From positions 62,001-126,000 of the forward strand of contig CAZPKF010000004.1 in assembly GCA_964587155.1 (NCBI GenBank): 64,000 nt of DNA. Reading direction: 5' to 3'. The notes under the pieces were generated by a model. The model did not search any database. It saw only the letters and a list, made by a program, of their open reading frames with translations, and was not told the DNA's origin. Below, piece after piece: positions 33,435 to 42,176 of the stretch; position 1 is the first letter of the stretch, and every line of letters begins with the position of its first letter. Both the position numbers and the translations under genes were made by a program. This stretch comes from Hallerella sp964587155 (GTDB lineage: Bacteria; Fibrobacterota; Fibrobacteria; Fibrobacterales; Fibrobacteraceae).

Positions 33435-34759
33435 TTTGTCAACTCTTTTAACTGTTCCGAAATTCCGGGAAACTCCTGTTCCATTTGAGTCGCATTTTCA
33501 ATTTTCGACTCTCCTTGGGAAAATAAAGATAAAACGGTGAACATCAATTCCAACACAGGATCATTTCCCGCATCAAAATTTCCCGCATCGAGTTCTTCGC
33601 GTCCGCGGACGACAAGGCCTTCTTCATAAACGCCGATAGACGCTCCCGTTTGCTTTAAATTCCGAGCCAGTTCCTCGCAACGCGGGCGAAGTTCTAACGC
33701 AAGACTGTCGGGAATCCGAAGAATACTCTCGCCATCCGCCGTACAGGCGGCAAGCGCAAGGAACGGATACTCTTCAATACACGTGCACAGAATGTCGTCG
33801 CCAAGTCGCCTGGCCGAAAGGCGTTTTTCATACGTTGAATAAAGATTCGCATAAGCGGAACCATAACGTTCGTGCCTAGTGCCAAATTCGATCTTTGCCC
33901 CCATGCGGCGGAGTGCGGAAAAGACTCCCGAACGGTCCGATGCAATCAGCACATTTTTGAGCTCCACCTTTTTCCCTTTGAACACCGGCGATAGCGTTGA
34001 AAGGGCTGCAAAAGCTACAGCTTCTGTCGGATCACTGGGAACAAAGTAATCCCGGCTAGTCAAAACTTTCGTTTCGGAAAGAACCGTTTTCACGCGGCGT
34101 TCCGACTTGATGCCTCGCGCCTTGGCGATTCGCCGCTCCAGTTCGCTCATCTCCTGCATTCCCGTAATTTGCACCTGGATTTGCGCCCCGAAATAAGAGA
34201 GCATTTCAACAAATCCAGAACGGATGGGAGTTCGCTCTTCGCATTCCACATTTTTCCCGCAAAGAAGTGCATTCAACAAAACGGCATTCTTCGCCAGATA
34301 AGGAATTTGACCTTCGCGGGTCTCCTTCAACATGGGGAGCGTTTTTGCAAACTGGAATGTGATGGTTTGGGGTGCCGTTTCCGAAACCTTTTCAATTTTC
34401 GCCCCAAATATTCCGGTCAAAAAATTCTTCGCCCGATGAATCTGTTTCGCCGACCCTGTCGCCGTGAAAATCGTTTCGTCATCCTTCGAAGCCAATCCGA
34501 GCAAAAGAATCATGGCGTTGTCACTTTCCGGAAGATGAAGCAACGTTGGCAGCCGATACGAAAACCCTGTTCCCGTCAAAACAACGCCCGCACTTCTCTC
34601 TTCAACAACCAAGCCGAATTCTTGGAGGATTTCTGCAAATTGACGGCTGCGTTTCGTCCAAGTGAATTTGTCTAACGTTGTCCGGCCTGTCACCAAAAGT
34701 CCCAAGGCAAGGACGTCTTCCGAAAGTTCCCGATCCGGATGCAATATGATTTCTTCCAT
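33431..34759 (-). CDS. EPSP-synthase-like (AroA-fold) protein lacking the catalytic residues
   Basis: 442 residues, the length of 3-phosphoshikimate 1-carboxyvinyltransferase. It aligns by order of segments with AroA: LHPDRELSEDVLALGLLVTGRTTLDKFTW at the N-terminus, HLPESDNAMILLLGLAS, DPTEAVAFAALSTLSPVFKGKKVEL, and EEYPFLALAACTADGESILRI. The residues that bind shikimate 3-phosphate and PEP are replaced: the usual GxKSxxxR is HPDRELSED, GNAGTAMRP is ESDNAMILL, NDHRMAM is NDPVLEL and KTFPDYF is QEFPGISEQL. It is therefore unlikely to work as a normal AroA. The ATG at 34759 shares a base with the tyrA stop (TGATG), so it is coupled to tyrA. A regulatory or structural role is possible but unproven. 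Confidence 0.72.
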   Translation of the reverse strand: MEEIILHPDRELSEDVLALGLLVTGRTTLDKFTWTKRSRQFAEILQEFGLVVEERSAGVVLTGTGFSYRLPTLLHLPESDNAMILLLGLASKDDETIFTATGSAKQIHRAKNFLTGIFGAKIEKVSETAPQTITFQFAKTLPMLKETREGQIPYLAKNAVLLNALLCGKNVECEERTPIRSGFVEMLSYFGAQIQVQITGMQEMSELERRIAKARGIKSERRVKTVLSETKVLTSRDYFVPSDPTEAVAFAALSTLSPVFKGKKVELKNVLIASDRSGVFSALRRMGAKIEFGTRHERYGSAYANLYSTYEKRLSARRLGDDILCTCIEEYPFLALAACTADGESILRIPDSLALELRPRCEELARNLKQTGASIGVYEEGLVVRGREELDAGNFDAGNDPVLELMFTVLSLFSQGESKIENATQMEQEFPGISEQLKELTK

Positions 34760-35868
34760 CAACGCTCCGTTACTTCAAAATTCAGTTTGCGCAACAATTC
34801 CCGGGCAAACTCAGCCTGAGCTTCTGTTTTAAAAGCAATCAAAAGCGTCCCGGCAATATTTTCGCGGACTTTCATCAATTCGATATCGCGCACATTGAGC
34901 TTTGCTCTGGCCAACGGTTCTAAAACAGAAAGAATCGTTCCCGGTTCATCTTTTAATTGCACTGTCAACTGGAAAAAGCTGTTCCCCGCATTTTTTCCCG
35001 GTGCAAAAAGAGAAGTTCGACCGGAATTACCCTGGAGGAAAATTTCATGGAGTGATGTTTCGTCGGGAATTTTTTCAATCGCATCTCGGGTTCTTTTCAA
35101 GGCATCAAGATATTCATCCATCGCATGGAGAATTTCCGTTTTATTCGTTTCCGCAATATCTTTCCACATAGCCCAACTAGATGCAGCGATGCGCGTCATA
35201 TCGCGGAACGCTCTACCGGCAAACTGTTGGTATCCGCGGTCCAAAAGCCTTTCCGGAATTCCGGCAGCCAAACTCGTACTGGCCATTTGCGGCATGTGAC
35301 TGACCCAGGCCACAGTCCCGTCATGATGTTCCGGTGGGAAAACGATTTCTGTCGCCCCTAAAAACGCAATCAGTTCCGACAAAAAACGATAATTTTCTTT
35401 TGGGGAACCTTCTTGTGGACAAACGAACCAATAAGCATTTTCAAAAATAGACGGATCGCTGTATTCGAGAGAATGCTTTTCGGAACCGGCCATCGGATGA
35501 CTTCCCACGAAATGGAACGGCGGTTTGAGCAAAGCTCCTGCCCGGCAGATTTCAGCTTTGGTGCTGCCGATATCCGAAACAAAAACCGGTTTCGATGGAG
35601 AAATCAGAGAAAGTTTTTGCAATGTCGAAAGGATGACCGAAATAGGCGTACAAAGTAAAATGAAGTCCGAGCCATCGACCCAACTTTCCACGTCGTCATA
35701 GCCAAATAGTTCGTCCGCTAGATTCAATTCCTTGGCGCGGGCAAGCGTTTTCGGCGAACTTACCGCCCGCACAATGATGTTAGCACCGGACTGTTTCAAA
35801 GCGGCCGCAATAGAACTGGCCAAAAGTCCAAAGCCGACTAATGTAATGCGCCGAAATGAAAAATTCAC
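34759..35868 (-). CDS. tyrA: Prephenate dehydrogenase with C-terminal ACT domain
   Basis: 369 residues. It oxidises and decarboxylates prephenate to 4-hydroxyphenylpyruvate in tyrosine synthesis. The dinucleotide motif is ITLVGFGLLASSIAAALKQSG at the N-terminus. The catalytic core has VSDIGSTKAEI, HFVGSHPMAGSEKHSLEYSD and the His in WVSHMPQMASTSLA. The last 80 residues (FFQLTVQLKDEPGTILSVLEPLARAKLNVRDIE) form an ACT domain, the usual site of tyrosine feedback control. It overlaps the upstream aroQ by 4 bp and the downstream aroA-like gene by 1 bp. Confidence 0.94.
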   Translation of the reverse strand: MNFSFRRITLVGFGLLASSIAAALKQSGANIIVRAVSSPKTLARAKELNLADELFGYDDVESWVDGSDFILLCTPISVILSTLQKLSLISPSKPVFVSDIGSTKAEICRAGALLKPPFHFVGSHPMAGSEKHSLEYSDPSIFENAYWFVCPQEGSPKENYRFLSELIAFLGATEIVFPPEHHDGTVAWVSHMPQMASTSLAAGIPERLLDRGYQQFAGRAFRDMTRIAASSWAMWKDIAETNKTEILHAMDEYLDALKRTRDAIEKIPDETSLHEIFLQGNSGRTSLFAPGKNAGNSFFQLTVQLKDEPGTILSVLEPLARAKLNVRDIELMKVRENIAGTLLIAFKTEAQAEFARELLRKLNFEVTER

Positions 35869-36128
35869 TTCTCCACCTTCCTCGTTTCCGACATGATCGT
35901 TTGAAAGATGTTTTGCATGGATTCGGGCGAAAGAGGCCCACCGAAAGCGTCTGCTTTTTTCGCTACGCGGTCAAGGATTTCCTTTTCGCGGGCAACATCC
36001 AACACGGGAATGCCATTCGCTTTCTTGATTTTACCGATTTCCGTTGCGTATTCCGCGCGTTTGTTCAGCAATTCAACAATCACGCTTTCGAGTTCGTCGA
36101 TTCTCGTTCTCCAATTTTCAATATCCAT
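35865..36128 (-). CDS. aroQ: Chorismate mutase, AroQ class
   Basis: 87 residues, the small all-helical AroQ type converting chorismate to prephenate. Visible signature: WRTRIDELESVIVELLNKRAEYATEIGKIKKANGIP, with the Arg in the first helix, the RxxYAxxIGxxK region and VLDVAREKEILDRV. It is first of four overlapping minus-strand genes; tyrA, which uses its product, comes next. The ATG at 36128 has no Shine-Dalgarno; a TAnnTTTC element ends 5 bp before it, so the mRNA is probably leaderless. It is divergent from mnmA with only 26 bp between the two start codons. Confidence 0.93.
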   Translation of the reverse strand: MDIENWRTRIDELESVIVELLNKRAEYATEIGKIKKANGIPVLDVAREKEILDRVAKKADAFGGPLSPESMQNIFQTIMSETRKVEK

Positions 36129-36133
36129 ACTGG

Positions 36134-36141
36134 GAAAGTTA
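36134..36141 (-). promoter_or_regulatory. TAnnTTTC promoter element of aroQ
   Basis: TAACTTTC on the minus strand ends 5 bp before the aroQ ATG and overlaps the region used by the divergent mnmA promoter. Confidence 0.42.
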
Positions 36142-36142
36142 A

Positions 36143-36151
36143 TATATTTTG
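36143..36151 (+). promoter_or_regulatory. TATATTTTG promoter element of mnmA
   Basis: The element ends 3 bp before the mnmA ATG at 36155. No ribosome site fits in the remaining bases, so the transcript probably begins at the start codon. Confidence 0.42.
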
Positions 36152-36154
36152 GGC

Positions 36155-37240
36155 ATGAAAATTGCAGTCGGACTTTCCGGCGGCGTCGATTCTACGATGG
36201 CCGCTTATCTTTTGAAAAAACAGGGACACACTGTCGTTGGAGTCACCATGGCCCTTTGGGACGGCTCCATTCCCATTCCCGACCGCGGACAAAGCGGCTG
36301 CTTTGGTCCCGGAGAAACGCGCGAACTGGCGGAAACGGAAAAAATTGCAAACCGCCTCGGCATTGATTACGAAGTAATTCCTTTGGCCGAACAATACAAA
36401 AAAAACGTTTTGGAATATTTCCGTTCGGAATACAAAGCAGGCAGGACTCCGAATCCATGTGCCAAATGCAATCAAAAAATGAAATTCGGATTTTTAGTTG
36501 ACAGTGCGCACAAATTGCTCGATTTCGACATGTTCGCCACAGGGCATTACGCCAGAATTTCTGATAGTGGAAAACTTTTGCGCAAAGCCCTTGACCCGAC
36601 AAAAGACCAAACCTACTTTCTTTCTAGACTCAATCCCTCTCAACTTTCCCGAGTCATGTTCCCACTAGGAGAACTCACCAAAAAAGAAGTCAAGGCGTTA
36701 GCCGCCGAATCCGGATTCGAAGATTTGGCGAAAAAGCCCGAAAGTCAGGATTTTATCGAATGCGAAGATTATTCCGTCCTCTTCGACAAAAACGACATCC
36801 GGCCCGGTGAATTTGTCGATATGGCTGGAAACGTTTTAGGCCATCACGAAGGAATCGTTTATTACACGATTGGACAACGCAAAGGTCTTGGCATCGGCGG
36901 ACTAAAGGAACCTCTGTTCGTCGTCAAAATCGATCCGCACAAGAACCGCGTTGTCCTAGGAACCAAAGCGGAACTGTATTCCAAATCTCTCAAGGCGCAC
37001 GACCTCAACCGTCTCTTGCTCGGAGAAAACGAAAACACAGGGCGTGCCATGGTGAAAATCCGCCACGGGAAAAACTTGGCTGAAGCCTCTTTCCGCATCG
37101 ACGGTGACGATTTGATCGTCTCGTTTGATGAGCCGCAAATGTCTGTCACTCCGGGGCAAATCGTCGTTTTGTACCGCGATGACGCCGTTTTGGCAAGCGG
37201 CATCATCGATGAACATTTCAACGAGGATTTGCTACAATGA
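36155..37240 (+). CDS. mnmA: tRNA-specific 2-thiouridylase MnmA
   Basis: 361 residues. It adds sulfur to U34 of tRNA-Lys, -Glu and -Gln. The PP-loop AVGLSGGVDSTMAAYLLKK is at the N-terminus. The first catalytic cysteine region is RTPNPCAKCNQKMKFG; MFATGHYARI and KDQTYFLSRL follow. The second region reads KPESQDFIECEDY, so the usual SxxICF cysteine is not at the common place; a Cys lies two residues after the DFI. The C-terminal beta-barrel (GIVYYTIGQRKGLGIGG) is intact. The ATG at 36155 is chosen; the TTG at 36149 is too close to the promoter element. Its stop overlaps the dapF start (ATGA). Confidence 0.93.
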   Translation: MKIAVGLSGGVDSTMAAYLLKKQGHTVVGVTMALWDGSIPIPDRGQSGCFGPGETRELAETEKIANRLGIDYEVIPLAEQYKKNVLEYFRSEYKAGRTPNPCAKCNQKMKFGFLVDSAHKLLDFDMFATGHYARISDSGKLLRKALDPTKDQTYFLSRLNPSQLSRVMFPLGELTKKEVKALAAESGFEDLAKKPESQDFIECEDYSVLFDKNDIRPGEFVDMAGNVLGHHEGIVYYTIGQRKGLGIGGLKEPLFVVKIDPHKNRVVLGTKAELYSKSLKAHDLNRLLLGENENTGRAMVKIRHGKNLAEASFRIDGDDLIVSFDEPQMSVTPGQIVVLYRDDAVLASGIIDEHFNEDLLQ

Positions 37241-38055
37241 TTGAATTCACCAAAATGCAAGGGGCTGGAAACGACTACGTTTACATCGACAACCGGAACG
37301 GAATCGTTCAACATCCCGAAACTCTTGCTCCAAAAATTTCCGACAGGCACTTCGGCATCGGTTCCGATGGACTTGTCCTCATCGAAAATTCTCAAAAGGC
37401 AGACGTGCGGATGCGCATGTTCAACCCAGACGGCAGCGAAGCGGAAATGTGCGGCAACGCCAGCCGCTGTGTCGCCCGATTCGCATGGGAACGTTTTTTT
37501 CAAAAAGAGCGCCATTCTTTTGATTTAGAAACGGGCGCAGGAATCAAACACATCCTCATCCACTCTGGCAAATCAGGTTTTGAAAGTGCGACAGTCGACA
37601 TGGGTGTTCCCATTCTTAATCCTGCACAGATTCCTGTCACCGCAAGCAGCAACCGGATTCAGCTCGATGGGCGAGCCTTTACTTGCGTTTCCATGGGAAA
37701 TCCCCATGCGGTCACTTTTGTCGATAAAGTCCAAAACGCTCCCGTCCTCACCAAAGGGCCTGAATACGAATTGGCCGCCGTTTTTCCGCGCAAATCGAAC
37801 ATTGAATTTGTCGAAATCATCGACCGCAAAACAGCCAAAATGCGCGTTTGGGAACGGGGAACCGGAGAAACTCTAGCCTGCGGCACAGGCGCTTGCGCAA
37901 CCCTTGTCGCCTGCGTTTTAAACGACAAGACCGACAGGGAAATCGCTTTGCAATTGCTCGGCGGGACACTCCAAATAGAATGGAGAAATTGCGATTCTCA
38001 CGTTTTGATGACAGGTCCCGCGGAATTTGTTTTCGATGGAACTTACAAAGACTGA
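37237..38055 (+). CDS. dapF: Diaminopimelate epimerase
   Basis: 272 residues. It converts LL- to meso-diaminopimelate for peptidoglycan and lysine. The two catalytic cysteines are in AEMCGNASRCVARF (near residue 72) and LACGTGACATLVA (near 215), each in its conserved setting. FTKMQGAGNDYVYID at the N-terminus and SMGNPHAVTFVD in the middle are typical. The ATG overlaps the mnmA stop, so the two genes are co-translated. The 125 bp to the endoglucanase gene show no clear terminator. Confidence 0.96.
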   Translation: MIEFTKMQGAGNDYVYIDNRNGIVQHPETLAPKISDRHFGIGSDGLVLIENSQKADVRMRMFNPDGSEAEMCGNASRCVARFAWERFFQKERHSFDLETGAGIKHILIHSGKSGFESATVDMGVPILNPAQIPVTASSNRIQLDGRAFTCVSMGNPHAVTFVDKVQNAPVLTKGPEYELAAVFPRKSNIEFVEIIDRKTAKMRVWERGTGETLACGTGACATLVACVLNDKTDREIALQLLGGTLQIEWRNCDSHVLMTGPAEFVFDGTYKD

Positions 38056-38180
38056 ACTCTTGTTGTCCTCCATCACAAAGAGAACGCAAAAAGAACGGAA
38101 AACACTTCGTAAACGGGTTTTTACGCAAGGTTTTTCTGTAAAAGAATAAATTGCCTACAGAATATTCTCTTGAGGCAAAA

Positions 38181-40979
38181 ATGAAACGTTCTTTCTTACT
38201 GACCATTCTCAGCATTGCAATCGGCAGCGCATTTGCCTCAGTCAACTTTCCCTATCCACAAGAAAGAAATTATGCAAACGGCACCTATGTCAAAGGGAAA
38301 TCCGACGCTTTAAAATCCCGATTCGAAGCTTTTTATGCTTCTTTTTATGAAGAAAGCGGCAATTTGGCCCGGATTAAATTCGATGATAACGCGTATACGG
38401 TCTCCGAGGGAATCGGCTATGGAATGATCATGATGGTCTATTTCAGCGACAATAAGACCAGCTACCAATCCCAATTCGACAAACTCTGGGCGTATTACAA
38501 CAATTTCACCAATTCAAACGGGCTCATGAACTGGCAAATCAATGGCTTTTCAAATGCAATTGAAAGCAATGCGGCGACAGATGCCGACTTCGACGTTGCG
38601 TTCGCCTTGGCAATGGCTTATTATCAATTCGGAGACGAAAAATACAAGACGGCTGCGAAAAGCCTCATTGCCAAAATTCGCCAACACGAAATGGAAACAA
38701 ACGGGCTCCACAAACCGGGAGACGCTTGGAACACTTACCGCAATCCCAGTTACGTCAGCCCCGCCGCTTTTGAAATTTTCAAATTATTCGATTCCAACGA
38801 ATCAGAATTCTGGTCAAGAGCCCTAACGGTCAACTACACCCTTTTGAAAAACAACCAAAACAGCCAAACGGGCCTCCCTTCGGGCTGGAGCGACGACAAC
38901 GGTTCCCCGATAAATGGAAACAACGACATCACCGCCTATGACTACGACGCGCCGCGCGCTCCTTGGCGCTGGGCTTGGAGTTATCTCTGGTATGGCCACG
39001 CCGATGCCGCCACGCTCCTTTCCAAACTTTCCGCGTGGGTCAACACGAAATCCGCCAACGAGCTCAAAGTTCCCATGAATTTGAGCACTGGCGCTCCCAT
39101 CAACGGCTATTCCAATTCAACTGCAGTGGGTCCTCTCACCTGCGCATTGCTTTACAGCAGCAATTATTCTTCGAAAGCGGCTTCCAACACAAGCACACTT
39201 TTGAACTATAGCGGAGAATCCTACTTCAACTCTGCAATGCAAATTTTGAGCGGTCTCCTTTTAACGGGAAACATGCAAAATTTTTCCACAATCAAAGCGA
39301 ATTCTTCGAGTTCTGCCGCACATTCTTCGAGCAGCGCGGCATCTTCGAGTTCCCAAGCCGCAGGGACAACCGATTTCATCGACGACTTTGAAGATGGAGA
39401 CAGTCTCGCTTACACCGGCGGCGTTTGGTACGCTTATACAGACCAAAACGATGCCAATGGAGTCGGCGCATCAACAATCACCAATCCGTCAAACAACGAT
39501 GACGGATACAACGTTGTATTCACAACAGACAATTCTTCCCAATATATGGCAGGAATCAAAGGTGTCCGTTTAAGTCAAGGTTCTAATCCGTATGAACCCT
39601 ATGTTGCACTGGGATTAAAACTGAACTCCGACGAAAGCGCTTACGACCTTTCCCATTGCACGAGCATTTCGTATAAATACAAAGGCGCAGCGCACAATTT
39701 CAAAGCAGAAGATATGAACGTGAAGGATTACGCCTATCATTATACTCTTGTTTCCAATTCTTCTGCTTGGAAAACTGTTTCCTTTTCGTGGACGGATTTA
39801 ACGCAACCATCTTGGACAAAAGATGGTGTATCCATTTCCCAAAAAAGAATCAACAAATTCACATGGGAAATCAAAGGCGACTTAAAAGGCTCTCAGCCGA
39901 CCTACAACTATCTTTACATTGACGATGTCCGTTGCAATGGAATGTCTATCATTCCCGTAGAAAAATCTTCGAGTTCCATGTCAAAGCCATCTTCGAGCAG
40001 CGCGGCATCTTCGAGTTCCGTGTCAAAGCCATCTTCGAGCAGTGCGGCATCTTCAAGTTCTGCACAAACATCTTCGAGCAGCGGCAAATCTTCTGCCAGC
40101 GCAAGCTATGTCATCAGCGGTAGTCTAAATCAAACAGTTGCCAGAGGCCACGCCATTGAAACGGTTTCCATTTCTGGCGTTTCCAGTTTCAATCGGCAAA
40201 CCTGGTTTTTGAGTTCTATTGGAAATTTTGAATTCAGCCAATCTGCAAACTCGCTCACCCTTTCCGGCTCTGTTGCCGATTGGGCTCAAATACAAACCTA
40301 TAAAGAATCTTTCGTCATCAATGGCGAAACGGTTGTATTCACAGTGAACGTCGTCGATGCAGGAATCTCCAGCTCGTCGGCGGAAAATTCAAGTTCCTCG
40401 GCGGAAAGTTCAAGCTCTTCGGAAGTCGGAATTTCAAGCTCGTCTGTGGAAAGTTCAAGCTCTTCGGAATCCAAAATTTCAAGTTCGTCTGTGGAAAGCT
40501 CAAGCTCTTCGGAATCCAAAATTTCAAGTTCGTCCGTGGAAAGTTCAAGCTCTTCGGAATCCAAAATTTCAAGTTCCTCAGCGGAAAGCTCAAGCTCTTC
40601 GGAAGTCGGAATTTCCAGTTCCTCGATGGAAAGTTCAAGTTCTTCGGAATCCAAAATTTCAAGTTCCTCAGCGGAAAGCTCAAGCTCTTCGGAAGTCGGA
40701 ATTTCCAGTTCCTCGATGGAAAGTTCCTCTTCCGCTTCAACAGCCATAGCTTCCAATTCTACCCCGATGAATTTTTCTTTGGCCGTTTCTGGCAAATCTC
40801 TGAACATTTCCAGTGTCAATCCGATACACCTTGAAATCTTCGACATGCAGGGAAGAATCATCAAAAAGATTCCTCAAGCAGCCGGAACCATTTCCCTGTC
40901 CACCATGCAATCGGGTTCTTACATCGTCCGAATCCAATCCGGCAATTCCCATTGGACAAAACGCATTTCGATTCGTTAA
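38181..40979 (+). CDS. Modular secreted endoglucanase, glycoside hydrolase family 8
   Basis: 932 residues. A signal peptide (RSFLLTILSIAIGSAFA) is followed by a GH8 domain to about residue 375, with the acid/base Glu in TVSEGIGYGMIM and the family signature AATDADFDVAFALAMAYYQF. After a poly-Ser linker comes a CBM11-like beta-sandwich (DFIDDFEDGDSLAYTGG to YLYIDDVRCNG). More Ser/Pro/Ala linkers (KPSSSSAASSSS) flank a small beta-rich module (SYVISGSLNQTVARGHA). A linker made of seven 15-residue repeats leads to a C-terminal sorting domain of the T9SS type (IHLEIFDMQGRIIKKI). It should cut beta-1,4-glucans at the cell surface. The ATG at 38181 follows TGAGG. A terminator lies just after the stop. 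Confidence 0.95.
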   Translation: MKRSFLLTILSIAIGSAFASVNFPYPQERNYANGTYVKGKSDALKSRFEAFYASFYEESGNLARIKFDDNAYTVSEGIGYGMIMMVYFSDNKTSYQSQFDKLWAYYNNFTNSNGLMNWQINGFSNAIESNAATDADFDVAFALAMAYYQFGDEKYKTAAKSLIAKIRQHEMETNGLHKPGDAWNTYRNPSYVSPAAFEIFKLFDSNESEFWSRALTVNYTLLKNNQNSQTGLPSGWSDDNGSPINGNNDITAYDYDAPRAPWRWAWSYLWYGHADAATLLSKLSAWVNTKSANELKVPMNLSTGAPINGYSNSTAVGPLTCALLYSSNYSSKAASNTSTLLNYSGESYFNSAMQILSGLLLTGNMQNFSTIKANSSSSAAHSSSSAASSSSQAAGTTDFIDDFEDGDSLAYTGGVWYAYTDQNDANGVGASTITNPSNNDDGYNVVFTTDNSSQYMAGIKGVRLSQGSNPYEPYVALGLKLNSDESAYDLSHCTSISYKYKGAAHNFKAEDMNVKDYAYHYTLVSNSSAWKTVSFSWTDLTQPSWTKDGVSISQKRINKFTWEIKGDLKGSQPTYNYLYIDDVRCNGMSIIPVEKSSSSMSKPSSSSAASSSSVSKPSSSSAASSSSAQTSSSSGKSSASASYVISGSLNQTVARGHAIETVSISGVSSFNRQTWFLSSIGNFEFSQSANSLTLSGSVADWAQIQTYKESFVINGETVVFTVNVVDAGISSSSAENSSSSAESSSSSEVGISSSSVESSSSSESKISSSSVESSSSSESKISSSSVESSSSSESKISSSSAESSSSSEVGISSSSMESSSSSESKISSSSAESSSSSEVGISSSSMESSSSASTAIASNSTPMNFSLAVSGKSLNISSVNPIHLEIFDMQGRIIKKIPQAAGTISLSTMQSGSYIVRIQSGNSHWTKRISIR
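40422..40736 (+). repeat. Seven tandem 45-bp repeats in the endoglucanase linker
   Basis: Each unit encodes a 15-residue E-(SK or VG)-I-SSSS-(VE, AE or ME)-SSSSS block; seven copies run without a frame break. Copies differ mostly by synonymous changes and by alternation of SK/VG and V/A/M, so they arose by unequal exchange of 45- and 90-bp units. Confidence 0.9.
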
Positions 40980-41004
40980 GCTTTACTTTCGCAAAGAGAG
41001 AGAA

Positions 41005-41035
41005 AAGGGTCTTCGCTTCGGCGGAGACCTTTTTT
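41005..41035 (+). terminator. Terminator after the endoglucanase gene
   Basis: A 12-bp stem AAGGGTCTTCGC (41005-41016) and GCGGAGACCTTT (41021-41032), including G-T pairs, closed by a TTCG tetraloop and followed by TTT. Confidence 0.9.
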
Positions 41036-41276
41036 GTGGAAAGACGCACTTTCCGTGTTGACGAAGTGAAGTGTGACAACCAAGTTTTAAGTGCTCTCCT
41101 TGATGGGGTTGCAAACGGAAAATCTTTTCTGCAGGGAGTGCAATTCACACGATTTTGACAGCAAAGGCGGGCCGTTTTGGCGATATGTGGGCAGCGTTCC
41201 CCAAAGAAAGCTCTTTTCTTCAAGGAAATCTACTTGTGAAATAATAACGTCTTTTAAACTCCAAAAGAAAATCAGG
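41036..41276. other. Gene-free spacer
   Basis: About 240 bp between the endoglucanase terminator and the end of the TIGR02147 gene. I see no gene, hairpin or repeat of note. Confidence 0.5.
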
Positions 41277-42128
41277 TTAAAGTTTCCCGCCGATGGGAAA
41301 AAGCAACAGTTGCATTTGATAAACTTTGTCGGCGCACTTGTCTTCGTCGGCGATTTGGGCTATTTCTTTGCGAAAAGCGCTGATCCGCTCTACAATTTTT
41401 TCGTAACCTTCCTGAGAAATTCCCAAGGTAAGTCCAGAAATGTTACGCGTATTTGGAGGATCCCTGTCAATGGATTCGGCACCAAGGGCTAAGCATCGTT
41501 GGTGAAAACCGCGCAATGCGATTCGCGAAGTCCTGTCACCCGTGGTGATGTCCTTGTTCACCAATTCATAAGAACCATCTTCTTTTTGTTGAATCAGATT
41601 GCATTTTTCAAGAAGTTCTACGGATTCTTTCGCCTCTTCGGCAGAAATTTTGGGATGGACGGATTTCGCCAATTTTTCAAAATCTCCATGAAATCCATAC
41701 ATACCGATGAGCGAACGAATGACGAGATGCCGCCAATGGGAATAGACTTGGAATTGGTAAAAAGCCAATTGGTGTTGTCCTTCTGCAAAGCGGACGATTT
41801 TCAATTCGTTTTGCATTTTTTCAAACCAACGGTTCTTCTCTTCCATCGTTTCGGATTGATTGAACCAAACCAGATCTTCAAAAAATGCGGATTCCCGTTT
41901 GCCGAATTTCAGCCCCGTTGCAATCTTTTGAATGCTCTGCGCCGAGAGGTTTTTATTTCCCTGCATCACTCGACTAATGAAATCCTTCGCCTTGAATCCG
42001 ATTTTGTCAGAAAACGCGCGGAGAGAAAAAGCGGGATTCTTCGCTTTTTTGGACTGATAATAGTCGCGCAAAAATTCTCTGTAGTCCAGATATTCAAAAA
42101 TTTTGCGATGTTCCGTTTTCTCTGCCAT
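41277..42128 (-). CDS. TIGR02147 family protein (putative regulator)
   Basis: 283 residues. The N-terminus IFEYLDYREFLRDYYQSKKAKNPAFSLRAFSDKIGF and FISRVMQGNKNLSAQSIQKIATGL are the hallmark of the TIGR02147/DUF4423 family, found in many copies in Fibrobacter succinogenes. The first 80 residues look like a helix-turn-helix DNA-binding domain. ESAFFEDLVWFNQSE, HWRHLVIRSL and LLEKCNLIQQKEDGSYEL (a winged-helix-like element) follow. Function in the family is not established; a regulatory role is inferred from the fold-like pattern. It lies 80 bp downstream of a five-gene lipoprotein/PEGA operon in the same orientation and may act on it. Confidence 0.88.
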   Translation of the reverse strand: MAEKTEHRKIFEYLDYREFLRDYYQSKKAKNPAFSLRAFSDKIGFKAKDFISRVMQGNKNLSAQSIQKIATGLKFGKRESAFFEDLVWFNQSETMEEKNRWFEKMQNELKIVRFAEGQHQLAFYQFQVYSHWRHLVIRSLIGMYGFHGDFEKLAKSVHPKISAEEAKESVELLEKCNLIQQKEDGSYELVNKDITTGDRTSRIALRGFHQRCLALGAESIDRDPPNTRNISGLTLGISQEGYEKIVERISAFRKEIAQIADEDKCADKVYQMQLLLFPIGGKL

Positions 42129-42176
42129 ATTAAGAATGTAGATAAAACAAAGGATAAAGAAAATTTTTCGAGCATT

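Noticed and set aside
40422..40736. CRISPR array suspected from regular repeats
   Set aside because: Units are contiguous 45-bp coding repeats without unique spacers.
40298..40864. 188-codon acidic repeat protein on the minus strand
   Set aside because: Antisense reading of the Ser-rich linker repeats of the endoglucanase.
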